The notes under the pieces were generated by a model that was given only the letters and a program-made list of their open reading frames with translations, was not told the origin of the DNA and searched no databases. This document shows positions 1 to 11,270 of a DNA stretch of 64,000 nucleotides, piece by piece; positions within the stretch are counted from its first letter, which is position 1, and every line of letters starts with the position of its first letter. Position numbers and translations under genes: made by a program. The stretch spans positions 868,001 to 932,000 of the forward strand of contig JAPVLO010000044.1 in the NCBI GenBank assembly GCA_027257055.1. Reading direction: 5' to 3'. The DNA is from Cephalopachus bancanus (taxonomy: Eukaryota; Chordata; Mammalia; Primates; Tarsiidae).

Positions 1-572
1 TCTATGGAAAACAATGTAGCAATTCCTAAAAGAGCTAGAAGTTGACCTTCCATATGACCCAGCAATCCCCCTTCTGAGAATATACCTATAGGAACTCAAA
101 TCATTCTACAAAAAGATTCCTGCACATGCGTTTATTGAAAACACTATTCACAATAGCAAAAACATGGGACCAACCGTGCTGCCCATTGAAACTGGACTGG
201 ATAAAAAAATGTGGTACATATACACAATGGAATATTACACAGTCATAAAGAAGGGGAAAAAAAACTATGGAGTTCACAGGAACATGGATAGATTGGAGTC
301 TATCATATTCAGTGATGTAACACAGAAACAAAGAACTGAGTACCACATGTTCTCACTTGTAAGTGGACACTGAACACCTATCATAATACTATAAGAATGA
401 GATTGACAGTAGTGGGACATTGCCTCGGGAAATGGGGGCACATGCAATCAATAAGGGTGCCTGATCCAAATCTAGGCAAAGTGAAGGTCAATGGGAGGCC
501 CAATCTTCACCTGTACCTAGACTGCTTATGTACCCAGTCTTGACTTATACCCTACATCTTTAATATTTTTTT
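1..572 (+). mobile_element. LINE-1 3' end, cut by window edge
   Basis: Sequence runs through the end of L1 ORF2 (remnants of the 'ccatatgacccagcaatccc' and 'aaaatgtggtacatatacac' regions), then the 3' UTR, ending in 'ccctacatctttaatatttttttttcc'-type tail. Frames are broken. It is the same lineage as the longer L1 at 39954-43480. The start lies outside the window. Confidence 0.85.
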
Positions 573-574
573 TT

Positions 575-655
575 CCAAAAGGACCCAAAACAATTTATGT
601 GTATGAGTGCATGCAGTAGGCACTGAATAAATATATGTTGAATGAACAAAATAAA
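575..655 (+). repeat. L2-like 3' end fragment
   Basis: The phrase 'aggcactgaataaatatatgttgaatgaa' type ending is characteristic of L2 LINE 3' ends. Short and diverged, so the assignment is by eye only. Confidence 0.4.
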
Positions 656-744
656 TTTCCTGAATTATTCTACTGCAATGCCAAATCTGCAACCCAGGCC
701 TCTTGTTTCCCAGTTTGGGACTTGTTACATCTTTGGTAATTCTT

Positions 745-930
745 TTTTTTAATTATTATAAAGATGCGGGGTACAATTCAGGGTTAGGTATACAAACGTT
801 GGTTATGCAGGTACCCTTATTGTTGAGGTGTGCCCCTCCCTCCCCTAGCAGTTTCCCTCAATTGCCAATCCCACCCCCACCTCCCCTGACAGTTTCTCAC
901 TACTGCCAAATCCTTTCTTACAGTATTATA
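745..930 (-). mobile_element. 5'-truncated LINE-1 (3' UTR only), minus strand
   Basis: Begins with a T-run followed by the antisense L1 3' UTR. It is flanked by an 18-bp direct repeat with one mismatch (acatctttggtaattctt at 727-744, acatctatggtaattctt at 931-948), the signature of target-primed reverse transcription. Confidence 0.9.
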
Positions 931-1059
931 ACATCTATGGTAATTCTTAATGCCAAGGATGCCTGTGGGGTGGGTTGGGGGAAATGGATTATGGGGATGG
1001 AGCATTTTGAAAATAAATCTATGTTGGCTTTCTGGAAATGTTGCTTATAGATATGATTC

Positions 1060-1160
1060 TTCCTCTAACTTGTTGAGTCACTGAGAAAGCCACTTTATCT
1101 TTGTCAGACTCTGTTGTCTGATCTGTAAAATGGAGATTATAATACCAGTTTTTCCTCCTT
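1060..1160 (+). repeat. MIR SINE fragment
   Basis: Diverged MIR 3' half: 'tgatctgtaaaatggagat' followed by 'ataataccag'. No gene signal in the surrounding sequence. Confidence 0.5.
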
Positions 1161-1550
1161 CTTATTAACAGGTTCTAGTTTATCACTTGCTGTGCATCAA
1201 AGTGGGAGGCACAATTTTTCCCAAATGTTATCATGATATAGTTGGGAAGATCTACCATGAAGAGGTGTTACCAAAACACAAGACTCCATAAACAAAGTGA
1301 GGTCACAGTAGAATAACTTGAGTTCAGAATTGGGTACCTTTTATCATTAGAAGTTGTGATAGCCTAAATGTTCTGGAAGAGAGGCTTATGTTGACCCTGG
1401 AAATAACCTTGCTGGATGATTTTAAGACAAAGATGGTATAAATGAAATGAAATCCTTACAACAATACAATATGGGCTTTACCTCTTCCAGAATCCTCTTT
1501 CAGGACTAACTAAAACTCACCCTAATATAACAGGTCTATTCTTTATTTCC

Positions 1551-1843
1551 TTTTTTTTTTTTGGAGTTGAAGTTTCACTCTGTCGCCGAGACTGGAGTGC
1601 AGTGGCACACTCCCAGCCACCGCAGCCTTGACCTGCTGGGCTCCAGCGATCCTTCCGCCTCAGCCTTCCAAGTAGCTGGAACTACAGGCGCACACTACCA
1701 CGCCCGGCTAATTTTTTATTTTATTGTAGAGATGAGGTCTCACCAAGTTGCCCAGGTGGGTCTCGAACCCGCGGGCTCAGGCAATCCACTTGCCTCAGCC
1801 TCCCAAAGCCCTGGAATTACAGGCTGAGCCACTGAGCCTGGCT
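1551..1843 (-). mobile_element. Alu SINE, lineage-specific type
   Basis: Full-length dimer read antisense, from poly(T) through 'agactggagtgcagtggc' to 'gctgagccactgagcctgg'. Carries the window's characteristic 'gacctgctgggctccagcg' and 'ggtctcgaacccgcgggc' blocks. Apparent coding frames across it are Alu artefacts. Confidence 0.95.
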
Positions 1844-1929
1844 TTTCTTTTTCAATCATACTTTATACCTCATGAAACATGTGAGAGATAAGCCTTTCTT
1901 CCTATTTTATTGTCTACAATGTGGGAAAG

Positions 1930-2110
1930 TGAAAAAAGCATCATAATTTCAGTCAAAAAATGTGAGTTTATTTTTAGATTATGCCTCTTAGTACAGTACT
2001 TAGACAGGTGGTCCTAGACAAGTAGCATAACCCTCTAAATCCGTTTTCTTCTATGTAAAATGGGGACATATCACTGACCTCCTAGGGTTGGGGTGAGTAT
2101 CACATTGTAA
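1930..2110 (+). repeat. MIR SINE fragment
   Basis: Diverged MIR: 'ccgttttcttctatgtaaaa' followed by 'tggggacat' and 'cctcctagggttggggtgag'. Confidence 0.5.
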
Positions 2111-2174
2111 AATGTAAAGCTCTATTGTGAATAGTCTATGTAGTATAGATATATTCCAAACAAAAGACTACATG

Positions 2175-2300
2175 CTTCCTAATAGATGAAAATTCCTTGA
2201 AGGTAGAATCTACAATATTTAATTTTTCTGGTTTGTATTTAATCCTCCATGCAGTATCTGGTTAGATGACTCAGTGAGTATAATTGTTGAACAGTCCTCA
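2175..2300 (+). repeat. L2-like fragment
   Basis: Pattern 'gatgaaaattccttgaaggt' followed by a late 'gtgagtataattgttgaa' resembles the L2 3' end. Weak. Confidence 0.35.
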
Positions 2301-2569
2301 GCTAGTCTCCAAATGAATATTTTCCACATTTCTGCCAAAATTTAAATTCAGACAATTTTGTTTGTTTGGTAAGAGCATTTGGTTTGTACATAAAAGTGAG
2401 GATCGGTGGCTTCTGGGCATTTTCAATACTAGGTCTTGAGAGAAACATTAATTTCAGAATTGGTGCTTATTAGACAAGAAAGCTGATGGCCTAAATCACT
2501 GACATTTTGCAATATTTTTGAAAAGGAGTTTTTTGACTGTCTGAAGTAGCCCTCTCCCAATTGTCCTCC
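2301..2569. other. No feature recognised
   Basis: Unique AT-rich sequence; nothing supported on either strand. Confidence 0.6.
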
Positions 2570-2765
2570 ACAATACCATCTTGTTCATTTATTCTGCAGC
2601 ACTTATAGCTATTTAAAATTACCACATTTATTTACTTTTTGTGTTCTATTTTCCTCTACTGGAATGTAAGGTTGATGGGAATAGAGCCATTCTTAATTTT
2701 TTATCTCGGAGACCCAGAATAACTCCTGGCACACGAAGGTGATCAAGAAACATTTTAAATTAATT
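2570..2765 (+). repeat. L2-like 3' end
   Basis: 'ctactggaatgtaaggttga' followed by 'actcctggcacacgaaggtg' resembles the L2 3' region ('actgtaagctcc...cctggcacat'). Confidence 0.45.
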
Positions 2766-2963
2766 ACTAGGTGAATGCAGCAAATGAATTAGAAACTTAA
2801 AAAAATCCAATTGTCCAGTTTTTTTTATTTTAAGAATGACTTTCCCTAGATGCAAGAGCAGACACACTTGAACATTTCATGATTGTTTGTCAGGGAATAG
2901 TCAACCAGCATGATAAAGGTATGGTGTCAGTCAGTATTACTCACACACAAAGAAATACAGCCA

Positions 2964-3266
2964 CAGTCAGGTTCGGTGGCTCAGTCCATAATCCCATGCC
3001 TTGGGAGGCTGAGATGAGTGGATTGCCTGAGCCTGTGGGTTCAAGACCCACCTGGGCAACTTGGTGAGACCTCATCTCTACAATAAATCAAAAAATTAGC
3101 CAGGCGTGGTAGCGTGCGCCTGTAGTTCCCGCTACTTGGAAGGCTGAGGTAGAAGGATCGCTGGAGCCCAGCAGGTCAAGGCTGCGATGGCCAGGAACGG
3201 CCACTGCACTCCAGTCTGGGCGACAGAGTGAGACTTCAACTCAAAATAAAAAAAAAAAAAAGAAAG
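2964..3266 (+). mobile_element. Alu SINE, lineage-specific type
   Basis: Full-length dimer ending in an A-rich tail. Flanked by a perfect 15-bp duplication aaagaaatacagcca (2949-2963 and 3267-3281), which fixes both ends. Confidence 0.97.
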
Positions 3267-3393
3267 AAAGAAATACAGCCAGAGAGCCATCCCAATGACA
3301 CAAGATGTCCCAAATTTTGAAGATGTGAAAATGGATTCAGCCTATCTTTGCATTCTGGATGTGGTCAGTTGTAATAATCTTCATCTGCTGGTT

Positions 3394-3670
3394 TCCTTTT
3401 TATTTTAAGTTTTAAAAAATTGATATACTACAGTACATATTTTGGAGGAAGATATTTTGATACATGTATACATTATGTAACGATCAAATCAGGGTAACTG
3501 GGATATCCATCATGCCAAACATTTTTCTTTGTGTTAAGAACATTACAATTCTTCTATCTCTTTTGAAATATACAACAAATTACTGTTAACTATATTTTCC
3601 CTACTGCACAACTGAAAACTAGGACTTAATCCTTCTAACTGTATTTTTGCATTCATCTTTTCAGTAGAGC
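3394..3670 (-). mobile_element. Ancient LINE-1 3' UTR (L1MA/L1PB-like)
   Basis: Antisense 3' UTR: 'ttttgatacatgtatacatt' followed by 'gggatatccatcatgccaaa' and 'ctactgcacaactgaaaact' are recognisable from old primate L1 3' UTRs. Strongly diverged. Confidence 0.65.
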
Positions 3671-4529
3671 ATGTCCCCTCTATAGTGTAATGGCTTCTGA
3701 AACAGAGTTAATTGTTTCCCAATTGAGGACAAATGGCATGAAGCATGTTAAGTTCTCTGCCACCAGGGTTGTAAGAACTGTGAGCTGGAATGCTAAGTGA
3801 TTAAACATTGCAGAGGCGAGGGACTCACAGGCTGAGATTCTCACCTTCACTTCTTGTACAGGCTATGTGGCATGTAACCCTTGTGACCAATGAAGTCTGT
3901 CTTGAAGATTTGTATTCAGTATTATTAATTTTCAGTTTGCAGTTAGTTATGGTGATAACTTCTGCATTCAGGCAAAATTCTTCCTATTCAAAGAACATTC
4001 ATTCAAAGACTCTCTCTGAATCCTTATAGCGATATCATCTTGAATGAGAACAGCTGATCTGAATAACTTTGTTCAGAGGTGTTGATTATGGACTGAAGTT
4101 TTTATTTTTATGTAAATTTCAGGTAAGCTCATTCTTTCATGTATTTGACATTAACATAGCTTGGCAATTTTCAGATTCTGGTGATTATATTTTTAAATGA
4201 ACAAAACAAAGTTCCAGTGCAAGTAGGTATTTTTCACCAAATGAAAGGTTGAAATGTATTGTAACTATTACAGAAAGGGCAACATTATCCAGTTATCCTG
4301 CTATGGATTTATTTTCTCTGAACCCTACATCTAAGCTGCATAATGATGTACTCATAATGTCTACCTTGTCCATCACCTCGGGCCATATTCAGTATTTCCT
4401 CACTAAAATCCATAAAGGTTTGGATGATCACATCTCTACACACAGAGGTCCTTTGGGCATCCCTTTGATTTCTTTTGAATTGGGAGATGTTAGAAGTGGA
4501 AAAGGCCAGAGATACGTATAATCCAGCAG
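3671..4529. other. No feature recognised
   Basis: Short open frames of 70-90 codons exist on both strands, but they have no recognisable domain or splice context and fit chance. Confidence 0.6.
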
Positions 4530-4725
4530 TGTCCACACTCTTTTTTGTTGACTGTGTCCAAGTCAAAAACACCTGAGGGTTTTTAAAAATACATAGATCC
4601 TAGGATACCCACCTCTCACAATTCTTATTTAGAAGGGTGGGATGTGGTCCTGGAATTTGTATTTTTAAAAAGTCTGACACACAGCCAGATTTGGGAATAG
4701 TGTGCCTCTAGATCAATACTTTGAT
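4530..4725 (+). mobile_element. MER5-like hAT element
   Basis: 'aaaaacacctgagggttttt' then 'catagatcctaggatacc' and 'gtcctggaatttgtattttt' follow the MER5A layout ('atcacctggagggcttgtt...ggaatttgcatttcta'). Diverged. Confidence 0.45.
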
Positions 4726-5573
4726 TTTATAGTCAGTAAATTGAGATCTACGAAGGGCAGGTACACAGCTATCTAGTGCCTGAACACATACATCTCATCT
4801 CTTTCATCCTGACTTCATCAGCATTCCTGAATTATGATGACAACATCGTAACCAATAACAACTCTGTCTTCAAGTACCAATCAACAGGTACATCTACTGT
4901 GTACTTCTTTTGTACCGCCCTGGATGCCTTACATGCATGGTCATCATCTTTCATCCTCCCAAGAACGCAGATGAGCTACGCCTTCTCTGATTCCCAGAAT
5001 AACCGGGCCTCGCAGTCCCTGCTTAAATAACCAAGTGCCTTTAATGATATTTCTGTGTGATTCCCGATGATAGTGTGAGTGTCTGAGTCAGGAAGCTGTT
5101 AATACTTTCCACTGGGAAACCGACCTGGATGGTTGCAACATCCGTGATTTGAAGCAAGAAGCTAACAGATATAAGTGGGAAGAAAAAGGCATTTTTAAAT
5201 AAACTTAAGCTAAGAGTTGTTCGTAAATCTTCTAGGGCTCCCAGAATTGATCATTGTTACTTTGTTTTCATTAGAAGTTGAAAATTTCTTGGTTACTCTC
5301 AAGGGGCTGAATTCACAGTGGTAAAATAATCTCCATATCCAATCAAAACAAAGCCACTGCTCCACCCCCCACCCCCTCTAAAAATTCTCAACACTTAATA
5401 GGGAGGTGGGTTACAGACTCTTTAAACTTTGAGTTTGAAAGTCCCCAGAGTATTTTCCTGATCAGGCTTCTGGGAAACAGTTGACGTCCTGAGATGGATT
5501 TTCTTTCCTATTTATTAATTTTTAAAAATTTGTTATTCTTTATTGTTGTATCATTATTCTTTTCACATATTTT
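4726..5573. other. No feature recognised
   Basis: Unique sequence; a frame of 84 codons at 4776-5030 has no recognisable domain. Confidence 0.55.
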
Positions 5574-6390
5574 CTTTTTTTTAATCAATATTTTTTATTA
5601 TGATACTGTGGGGTACAATTAAGGATTAGGTATACAAATATGCTTCGTTCAGGCCCCCTTGTTGATAACAGTTGTCTCTCCGTCCCCAGACCAATTTACT
5701 ACCATTAGTCCCATCCCTCTTTCCCTCCCCCCACATAGTTTCCCACCACTGTCAGTCATTTTCTTATGGTAGTACATTGGATGATCAAGGTCCACTATAT
5801 GAGTGAGAACACGTGATACTCAGATCTTTGTTTTTGTGAGAGGTCACTCAGTATTATAGACTCTAGTTCCATCCAGGTTGCTGTGAAATTCATGATTTTG
5901 TTATTTTTTTATGGCTGCATAGTATTACATTGTGTATATGTACCACATTTTTTTAATCCAGTCCTCTTTTGATGGATAGCATGGTTGGTTCCAGGTTCTT
6001 GCAATTGTGAACAGTGCTGCGATAAACATTTGTGTGCAGGTATCTTTTTGATAGAGTGATTTGAGTTCTTCAGGGTATATTTCCAGTAGGGGGATTGCAG
6101 GGTCATATGGGAGGCTGATATTTAGAGCTTTTAGGAATCGCCACACTGCTTTCCACAGAGGTTGCACCAGTTTACACTCCCACCAACAGTGTAGAAGTGT
6201 TCCCTTTTCGCCACACCCTCTCCAACAACTGTTATTTTTTGAGTTATTGATAATTGTCATTCTGACTGGAGTTAGGTGGTATCTCAGTGTGGTTTTGATT
6301 TGCATCTCCCTGATGATTAGTGAGGTTGAACATTTCTTCATGTGTCTATTGGCTGCTCAGATGTCTTCCTTTGTGAAGTGTCTGTTCATA
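5574..6390 (-). mobile_element. LINE-1 3' end, minus strand
   Basis: From the T-run at 5574, antisense 3' UTR then antisense ORF2 C-terminus. The minus-strand frame at 5925-6341 carries the typical ORF2 C-terminal stretch with the '[20 protein letters not shown]' block. 5'-truncated and abutting a second L1 tail at about 6391. Confidence 0.9.
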
Positions 6391-6526
6391 TCTTTTTTTA
6401 ATTATAAAGATGTGGGGTACAATTCAGGGTTAGGTATACAAACGTTGATTATGCAGGTACTCTTGTTGATGAGGTATGCCCCTCCCTCCCCTAGAAGTTT
6501 CCCTCAACTGCCAATCCCACCCCTCC
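6391..6526 (-). mobile_element. Second LINE-1 3' UTR tail, minus strand
   Basis: A new T-run at 6393 is followed by the same antisense 3' UTR start ('tgtggggtacaattcagggt'). It directly follows the truncated 5' end of the preceding L1, so it is a separate insertion of about 135 bp. Confidence 0.85.
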
Positions 6527-6904
6527 ATAGCTGGATTTTCTAATTTGGAGAAGAGTTTGCGGATAGCTTTTCCTCTGTGAGTATAGTCAGGCGGTATGTG
6601 CCTAGATGCAGAGGGGACAAGAATGTGGCTATATGTGTGCATGCATGTGCACACACACAACTGAACCTTCTCAAAGGTCTTTCCTACTCTCGGGAACACT
6701 GGAGATGACTTTCCTCAGCAGAAGAGCAAGCAAGAAGATCCTTCCAGGATTTCAAAGTTCTGGGAGCTAGGCTACCTTCTCTCAGCTTGGCTGAATTCTG
6801 ATGTCCTTAAGTAACTCATTCTCAGTTTACTTGATCTCCAATTCTCAAGATAATTTCCCCTTTCAGTTCATTATATTCTGTCTGACTATTGAAGTCCTAC
6901 GTTT
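6527..6904. other. No feature recognised
   Basis: Unique sequence; nothing supported. Confidence 0.55.
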
Positions 6905-7480
6905 ACTAACATAGACCTTGTTTTGTAGAGCAGATTTAGGTTCACAGAAAAATTGAGCAGAAAGTACAAAGAAGTTCCATATACCCTCCCTCCGTTATTA
7001 ACATCCCACACTAGAGCAGTTTATTTGTTATAATTGATGAAACTACATTGACACATTATTATCATCCAGAGTCTAAAGGTTACATTAGGGTTCACTCTTG
7101 GTGTAGAAAGTAATACATCTTTATTGTAAAACCCTTGAAACCTTCAGAAACTGAAGAAAATTAAAGGCACCTATAATCCTACACCTATATTTAACTGCTG
7201 GTAACATTTTTTGTTATATACTTCAGTCATCTGTGTATGTGTTCTTTATCAAGATAAGATCATGCTAGGAATACCACTTTAACATTCATTTCAATTAATA
7301 TAGTTCTTGAATATCTTTTGACACTCTTAAATAGTCTGACAAATGATTTTTCATGACTGCATAGTTCTACATTGAATATCTGATCATGTTACTTTTATCT
7401 GTAAATTATTATAAGCATTGATGACATGAGCCTCTTCTGTGCACTTTTTCCTTCCTTAGGACAAATTCCTAGTGCCATGG
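6905..7480 (-). mobile_element. Ancient L1M 3' UTR, minus strand
   Basis: 'agatttaggttcacagaaaa', 'aattgagcagaaagtacaaa' and 'ttagggttcactcttggtgt' are hallmarks of antisense L1M (L1MC/ME-type) 3' UTRs. Sequence after about 7130 is more diverged and the right end is uncertain. Confidence 0.65.
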
Positions 7481-8577
7481 GCAATATAATATCAGACTCT
7501 CTTCACAAGGAGCCAGTCTACAGAAAGACTCTACCTATATGCAAAGAATGAACATACTCCTTTACCTACAAACGTATCCAAACTAGGTCTTTTAATTTTC
7601 AAAAGAAACATATGTTGATTATAAAACAATTTAAAAATATGCTATCTTAATTATAATAATCTAAGGGACAAACTTTGTTACTACATGGCCCCAAATATCT
7701 TGTGGTTTAAATGAACCAATTGAATAAGCATCTTCTAACACTGTCCTAGTTGTTGGGGCCATTAAGTAGACAAATTAGTCATTCTCTACCCTCAAGAATT
7801 TAATTCACTGGAGTGCAGATAGAGGAGTATGTAACTAAGTTATGTGATGTGCTAAATTCTTTGTTGGTTAGTGCTCAATAACTATTTTGTGAATGTTTAC
7901 TTAGATGAAGGGGAGCAGTGGGTGGTGGGGTAGCCAAGGAGACAATCATTAACTTTTCCCGAGGGTGGTCCAGAGAGGCTCCAGTGGAGGTGGCTTCCCA
8001 GTAGAAGTCACTTGTCATCCATTCATTCTCTAGCAATTTATAAGCATCGGACAGTCTTCTAGGCACTGGATACATGGTGGTGGTCAAAGCCAACAGAGCC
8101 CTTGATGTCATGTACCTTCCATCCTAAAGGGGAAAGACAGACAACACACCAAGAAACAAAAGCAGCAGCATGCAATGTCAGGTAGTAATAGTGACGTAAA
8201 GAAAATAAAGCAAGTGGAGGGACTGGAGAGATACTATGTTAGGGTGAATCTCTTCTACCTGCTTTACGAGATAAATAGGGTTTTGTCAGACAAGATGAGA
8301 AAAGCATCTTGTATGCTGGTGTGGGTCCAGGAAACTGTGGAAGGCATGGCAAGGCACAGAGTAGTTTGTGGACAAAGAGAAATTTGATTTGTTCACTGGT
8401 CCAAGGTGCCTTCCACAGGGCTTTGAACAAGGTAGGTATGAGGAAATATTTCATGTAGTTATTCTATATGTTCCTACTGTGGCTTCTCTCCTTTGGCATC
8501 AGTCTGCAACTCTAAAGGCCCACCAATCACTGGCGTTATTTGGACCTTCCAAAAAGTGAGGTGGATGTAAATTCAGT
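7481..8577. other. Mostly unique; weak L2/MIR-like patches
   Basis: Patches near 7725-7830 and 8030-8150 resemble the old 'aggcactgg...gacaaa...tacctt' repeat type of mammalian genomes. No gene is supported. Confidence 0.45.
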
Positions 8578-8745
8578 GGCAGGGTTGTAAAACAAAACAC
8601 AGGATATTTGGTTAAATTTGACTTTTAGATAAACATGTGATAACATTTTCGTATAAGCACATCTCAGATATTGCATGAGAATCTGAAAGTAAAACTGTAT
8701 TGGGCGTTTCATATTTTCACTTGCTAAATCTGGTAAACCTTACTA
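8578..8745. repeat. Old MITE-like dispersed repeat
   Basis: 'tttggttaaatttgactttt' then 'agataaacatgtgataacat' and 'ctaaatctggtaaacctta' match a dispersed mammalian repeat I recognise but cannot name with certainty. Confidence 0.35.
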
Positions 8746-9904
8746 TTGGGGAGATTGGAATGCCAGACCCGGATGCCTGTGTCGTCTTACAAAATTGAGA
8801 GAACTTTAGAGAAAAATAATCCTGTTTTGGTTTTATTTCTTCGAGGACTAATTAAATTATCTGCTAGATAGTTTCTTTCTTTGGAGGAGCCAGGAAAATG
8901 ACTGTTAGTGGACAATTAACTAGAATAATGAGGAACCACTACATTTGCAATGACTTCAATAAGTAAGGCCTCTCAGCAAAGTCTCACACTGAGAGGAGGT
9001 GGGGTGCAGACTCCATAGATAGGCTTCTTTGGAACTTAGTGTGGTTGAAGAAAGTTGGTACAGTGACTATGTTTAGTTGCCCCAGGATAGTCCTGATTTA
9101 CAACTGTTGTCCCAGAGTAATTATGAGTAGCGCCACTGTTCACTCTCAAAATGTTCTGGTTTTCAGTGATAAAGGGCATGGCCACTTCGTGATGTGGCTA
9201 GGAAATCCTAAAAACTGGGCTGTACTTTTTACGGATGGGAGATGTAACGTGATCTCATAGGGCCTCCCTTGCTGCATGTGAGGCGGCGTTACAGAAAACT
9301 CTGAACTCTCTTCTCAGGGTTGAGACTCTGATTTTGTGTGTTTGTTCACTTTTAGTTTGAGAATGACATATATTCAGTTTCTCTATATGCTTCATTTGTT
9401 CATGCCAGCAGAGGTATATTAGTTTCCAAAAATCTCTGACGTGTGAAAACGTAAAACTTTTGCCTTGTTCTTGAGATAGGAAGATCAAATACTAAAAATA
9501 GAAATAAATATAATTTTAGTGAATAAGCAATCACAAGAGATCAAACACAACATTGGCTAATTCAAACTCAGTTGTGTAAGCAACTTTATTGGTTTTTTAA
9601 AAAAGTGATTGTACAAGTAGCATATATATATTGAAGTTTTTCACCTTTACCCTTCTCAGGTCTATAGTGCTCCCCCAAGCCGTTGGCATGTGAATCCTTC
9701 CGGAACTTATAAATGCAAATCTGTATTTACATTCAGTTACATACATACAAGGGGGACGCCCCCCCCACCCCCCAGAAGCCCCACAAACCTGGAATTAGTT
9801 TTTTGGAGGTGGGCCCTTGTAGCACTGGCTTCTACCATTAGGTGAGTTTTCTAGGAACCCATCAGCATCATGTGCCAGCTAGTGTTGTTGTGAGAGGCTT
9901 CAGT
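8746..9904. other. Mostly unique; possible repeat at 9075-9215
   Basis: The stretch 'caggatagtcctgatttaca' to 'ctctcaaaatgttctggttt' resembles a dispersed old repeat. A C-rich run lies at about 9758-9772. No gene is supported. Confidence 0.45.
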
Positions 9905-10335
9905 GAATTTTTTTTCCTCTTTTTTCAGATTCTTTCAGCGTGTTTGCCCAATTCACAATGGACAATTTATGAGCACACCTGCCCGTAGCAGGCTGAGTGT
10001 TCAGCAGTTTTTCACCCCAAACGGCATGATCTCCATGGTCCACGCTTCCTATTCACCTGATCTCACCCAAGCAGCTTTTTTTGTTTCCCCAGATGAAAAA
10101 AGTCCTCAAAGGGAAACGTTTTGCCGATTTGGAACGGGTGAAACAGAAAAACAGCAGAAGCACTGAAAAGCATCAAAACTGACAAGTTCAAAAACCGTTT
10201 TGAGCTGTGAAAAAAGAGTCTTGGTAGATGTACTGCATCAAACGGAGAGTACTTTGAAGGTGACTGAAGTTTTAAAATGTAAGAATAAATACACAATTTT
10301 TAAAATAAATAAGTTCCTTTTTTTGGAGGGATCCC
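9905..10335 (+). pseudogene. Mariner-family transposase relic
   Basis: C-terminal part of a Tc1/mariner transposase, broken. One frame (about 9990-10095) reads SYSPDLTQAAFF, corresponding to the conserved 'YSPDLAPxDFxLFP' block that holds the last catalytic Asp. A second frame, shifted one step and starting near 10092, reads KVLKGKRFADLE, the 'LKGKRF' block that follows it. Frameshifts and stops make it non-functional. The G/C-rich end near 10325-10335 may be the terminal repeat; the 5' part is not recognisable. Named from motif order only. Confidence 0.75.
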
Positions 10336-10437
10336 CCATCATGCACCTAGTTTTTGAATGAAAAATAACTATTTAAATTTTTAGTACATTACTATTAATA
10401 ATTTTCAGTCAACTTTCCCGCTCGTTGAAAATAGATC

Positions 10438-10729
10438 AGCTGGGTTGAGTGGTTCAGCACGGGTTCAATTCCGTGCTTTGGGAGGCTGAGGTGAATGAAT
10501 TGCCTGAGCCCGCGGGTTCGAGACCCGCCTGGGCAACTTGACGAGACCTCATCTCTATGATAAATAAAAAATTAGCCGGGCGTGGTAGTGCACGCCTGTA
10601 GTTCCAGCTACTTGGAAGGCTGAGGCGGAAGGATTGTCGGAGCCCAGCAGGTTGAGGCTGCGGTGGCCGGGAGTGTGCCACTGCACTCCAGTCTGGGTAA
10701 CAGAGTGAGACTCTAACTCAAAAAAAAAA
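10438..10729 (+). mobile_element. Alu SINE, lineage-specific type
   Basis: Full dimer with A-tail, flanked by an 11-bp duplication gaaaatagatc (10427-10437 and 10730-10740). The first bases are diverged. Confidence 0.95.
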
Positions 10730-10744
10730 GAAAATAGATCTACC

Positions 10745-11270
10745 TCAATATTTTCTTTTTTTAGCTATATATTTCATAGTTTGAATGAATTGAAATATAT
10801 TGAAACAATCCCTTATTGATTGACATTTAGATTGTTTCCAGTGATCTGCCATAATAAATAATGCTGCATTGAACAATTAACATAATACTATAAGAAAAGG
10901 ATTGGCAATAGTGGGAAACTGCTGGGAGGGGGCAGGGAAGTGGGACTGGCAGTAGTGGGAATAGACCTGGGGAAGGGGGGGCACACCTCATCAATAAGGG
11001 TACCTGGATAAGGAACATTTGTATACCTAACCCTGAATTGTATCCTACATCTTTAAAATAAAAAAATACTAGTTAAATAAAATAAAATAATGCTGCAAAC
11101 AGTATTCTTAAATGAACATGCATATATATGTATACATGTATTTATGTAGGGTAGTTTTTTTTAGGGTTTTTTTTTTTTATAGAAATGGAATGATTCATTT
11201 TAATAGTTATTGCCCAACTGTTATTTTAAAAGGCACTTCCAATTTGCATGCTAAATTGAGGACATGCTCC
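10745..11270 (-). mobile_element. Ancient L1M ORF2/3' region, interrupted
   Basis: 'tagattgtttccagtgatct' followed by 'aataaataatgctgca' is the antisense L1M pattern. It resumes after the younger L1 tail at 11085 with 'aataatgctgcaaacagtat'. The ends are vague. Confidence 0.55.
10869..11084 (+). mobile_element. LINE-1 3' UTR tail with TSD
   Basis: 5'-truncated L1 of about 215 bp containing only 3' UTR and A-rich tail. A perfect 13-bp duplication aaataatgctgca flanks it (10856-10868 and 11085-11097). It carries a G-rich tract, 10924-10944, that fits the G-quadruplex pattern. Confidence 0.9.
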
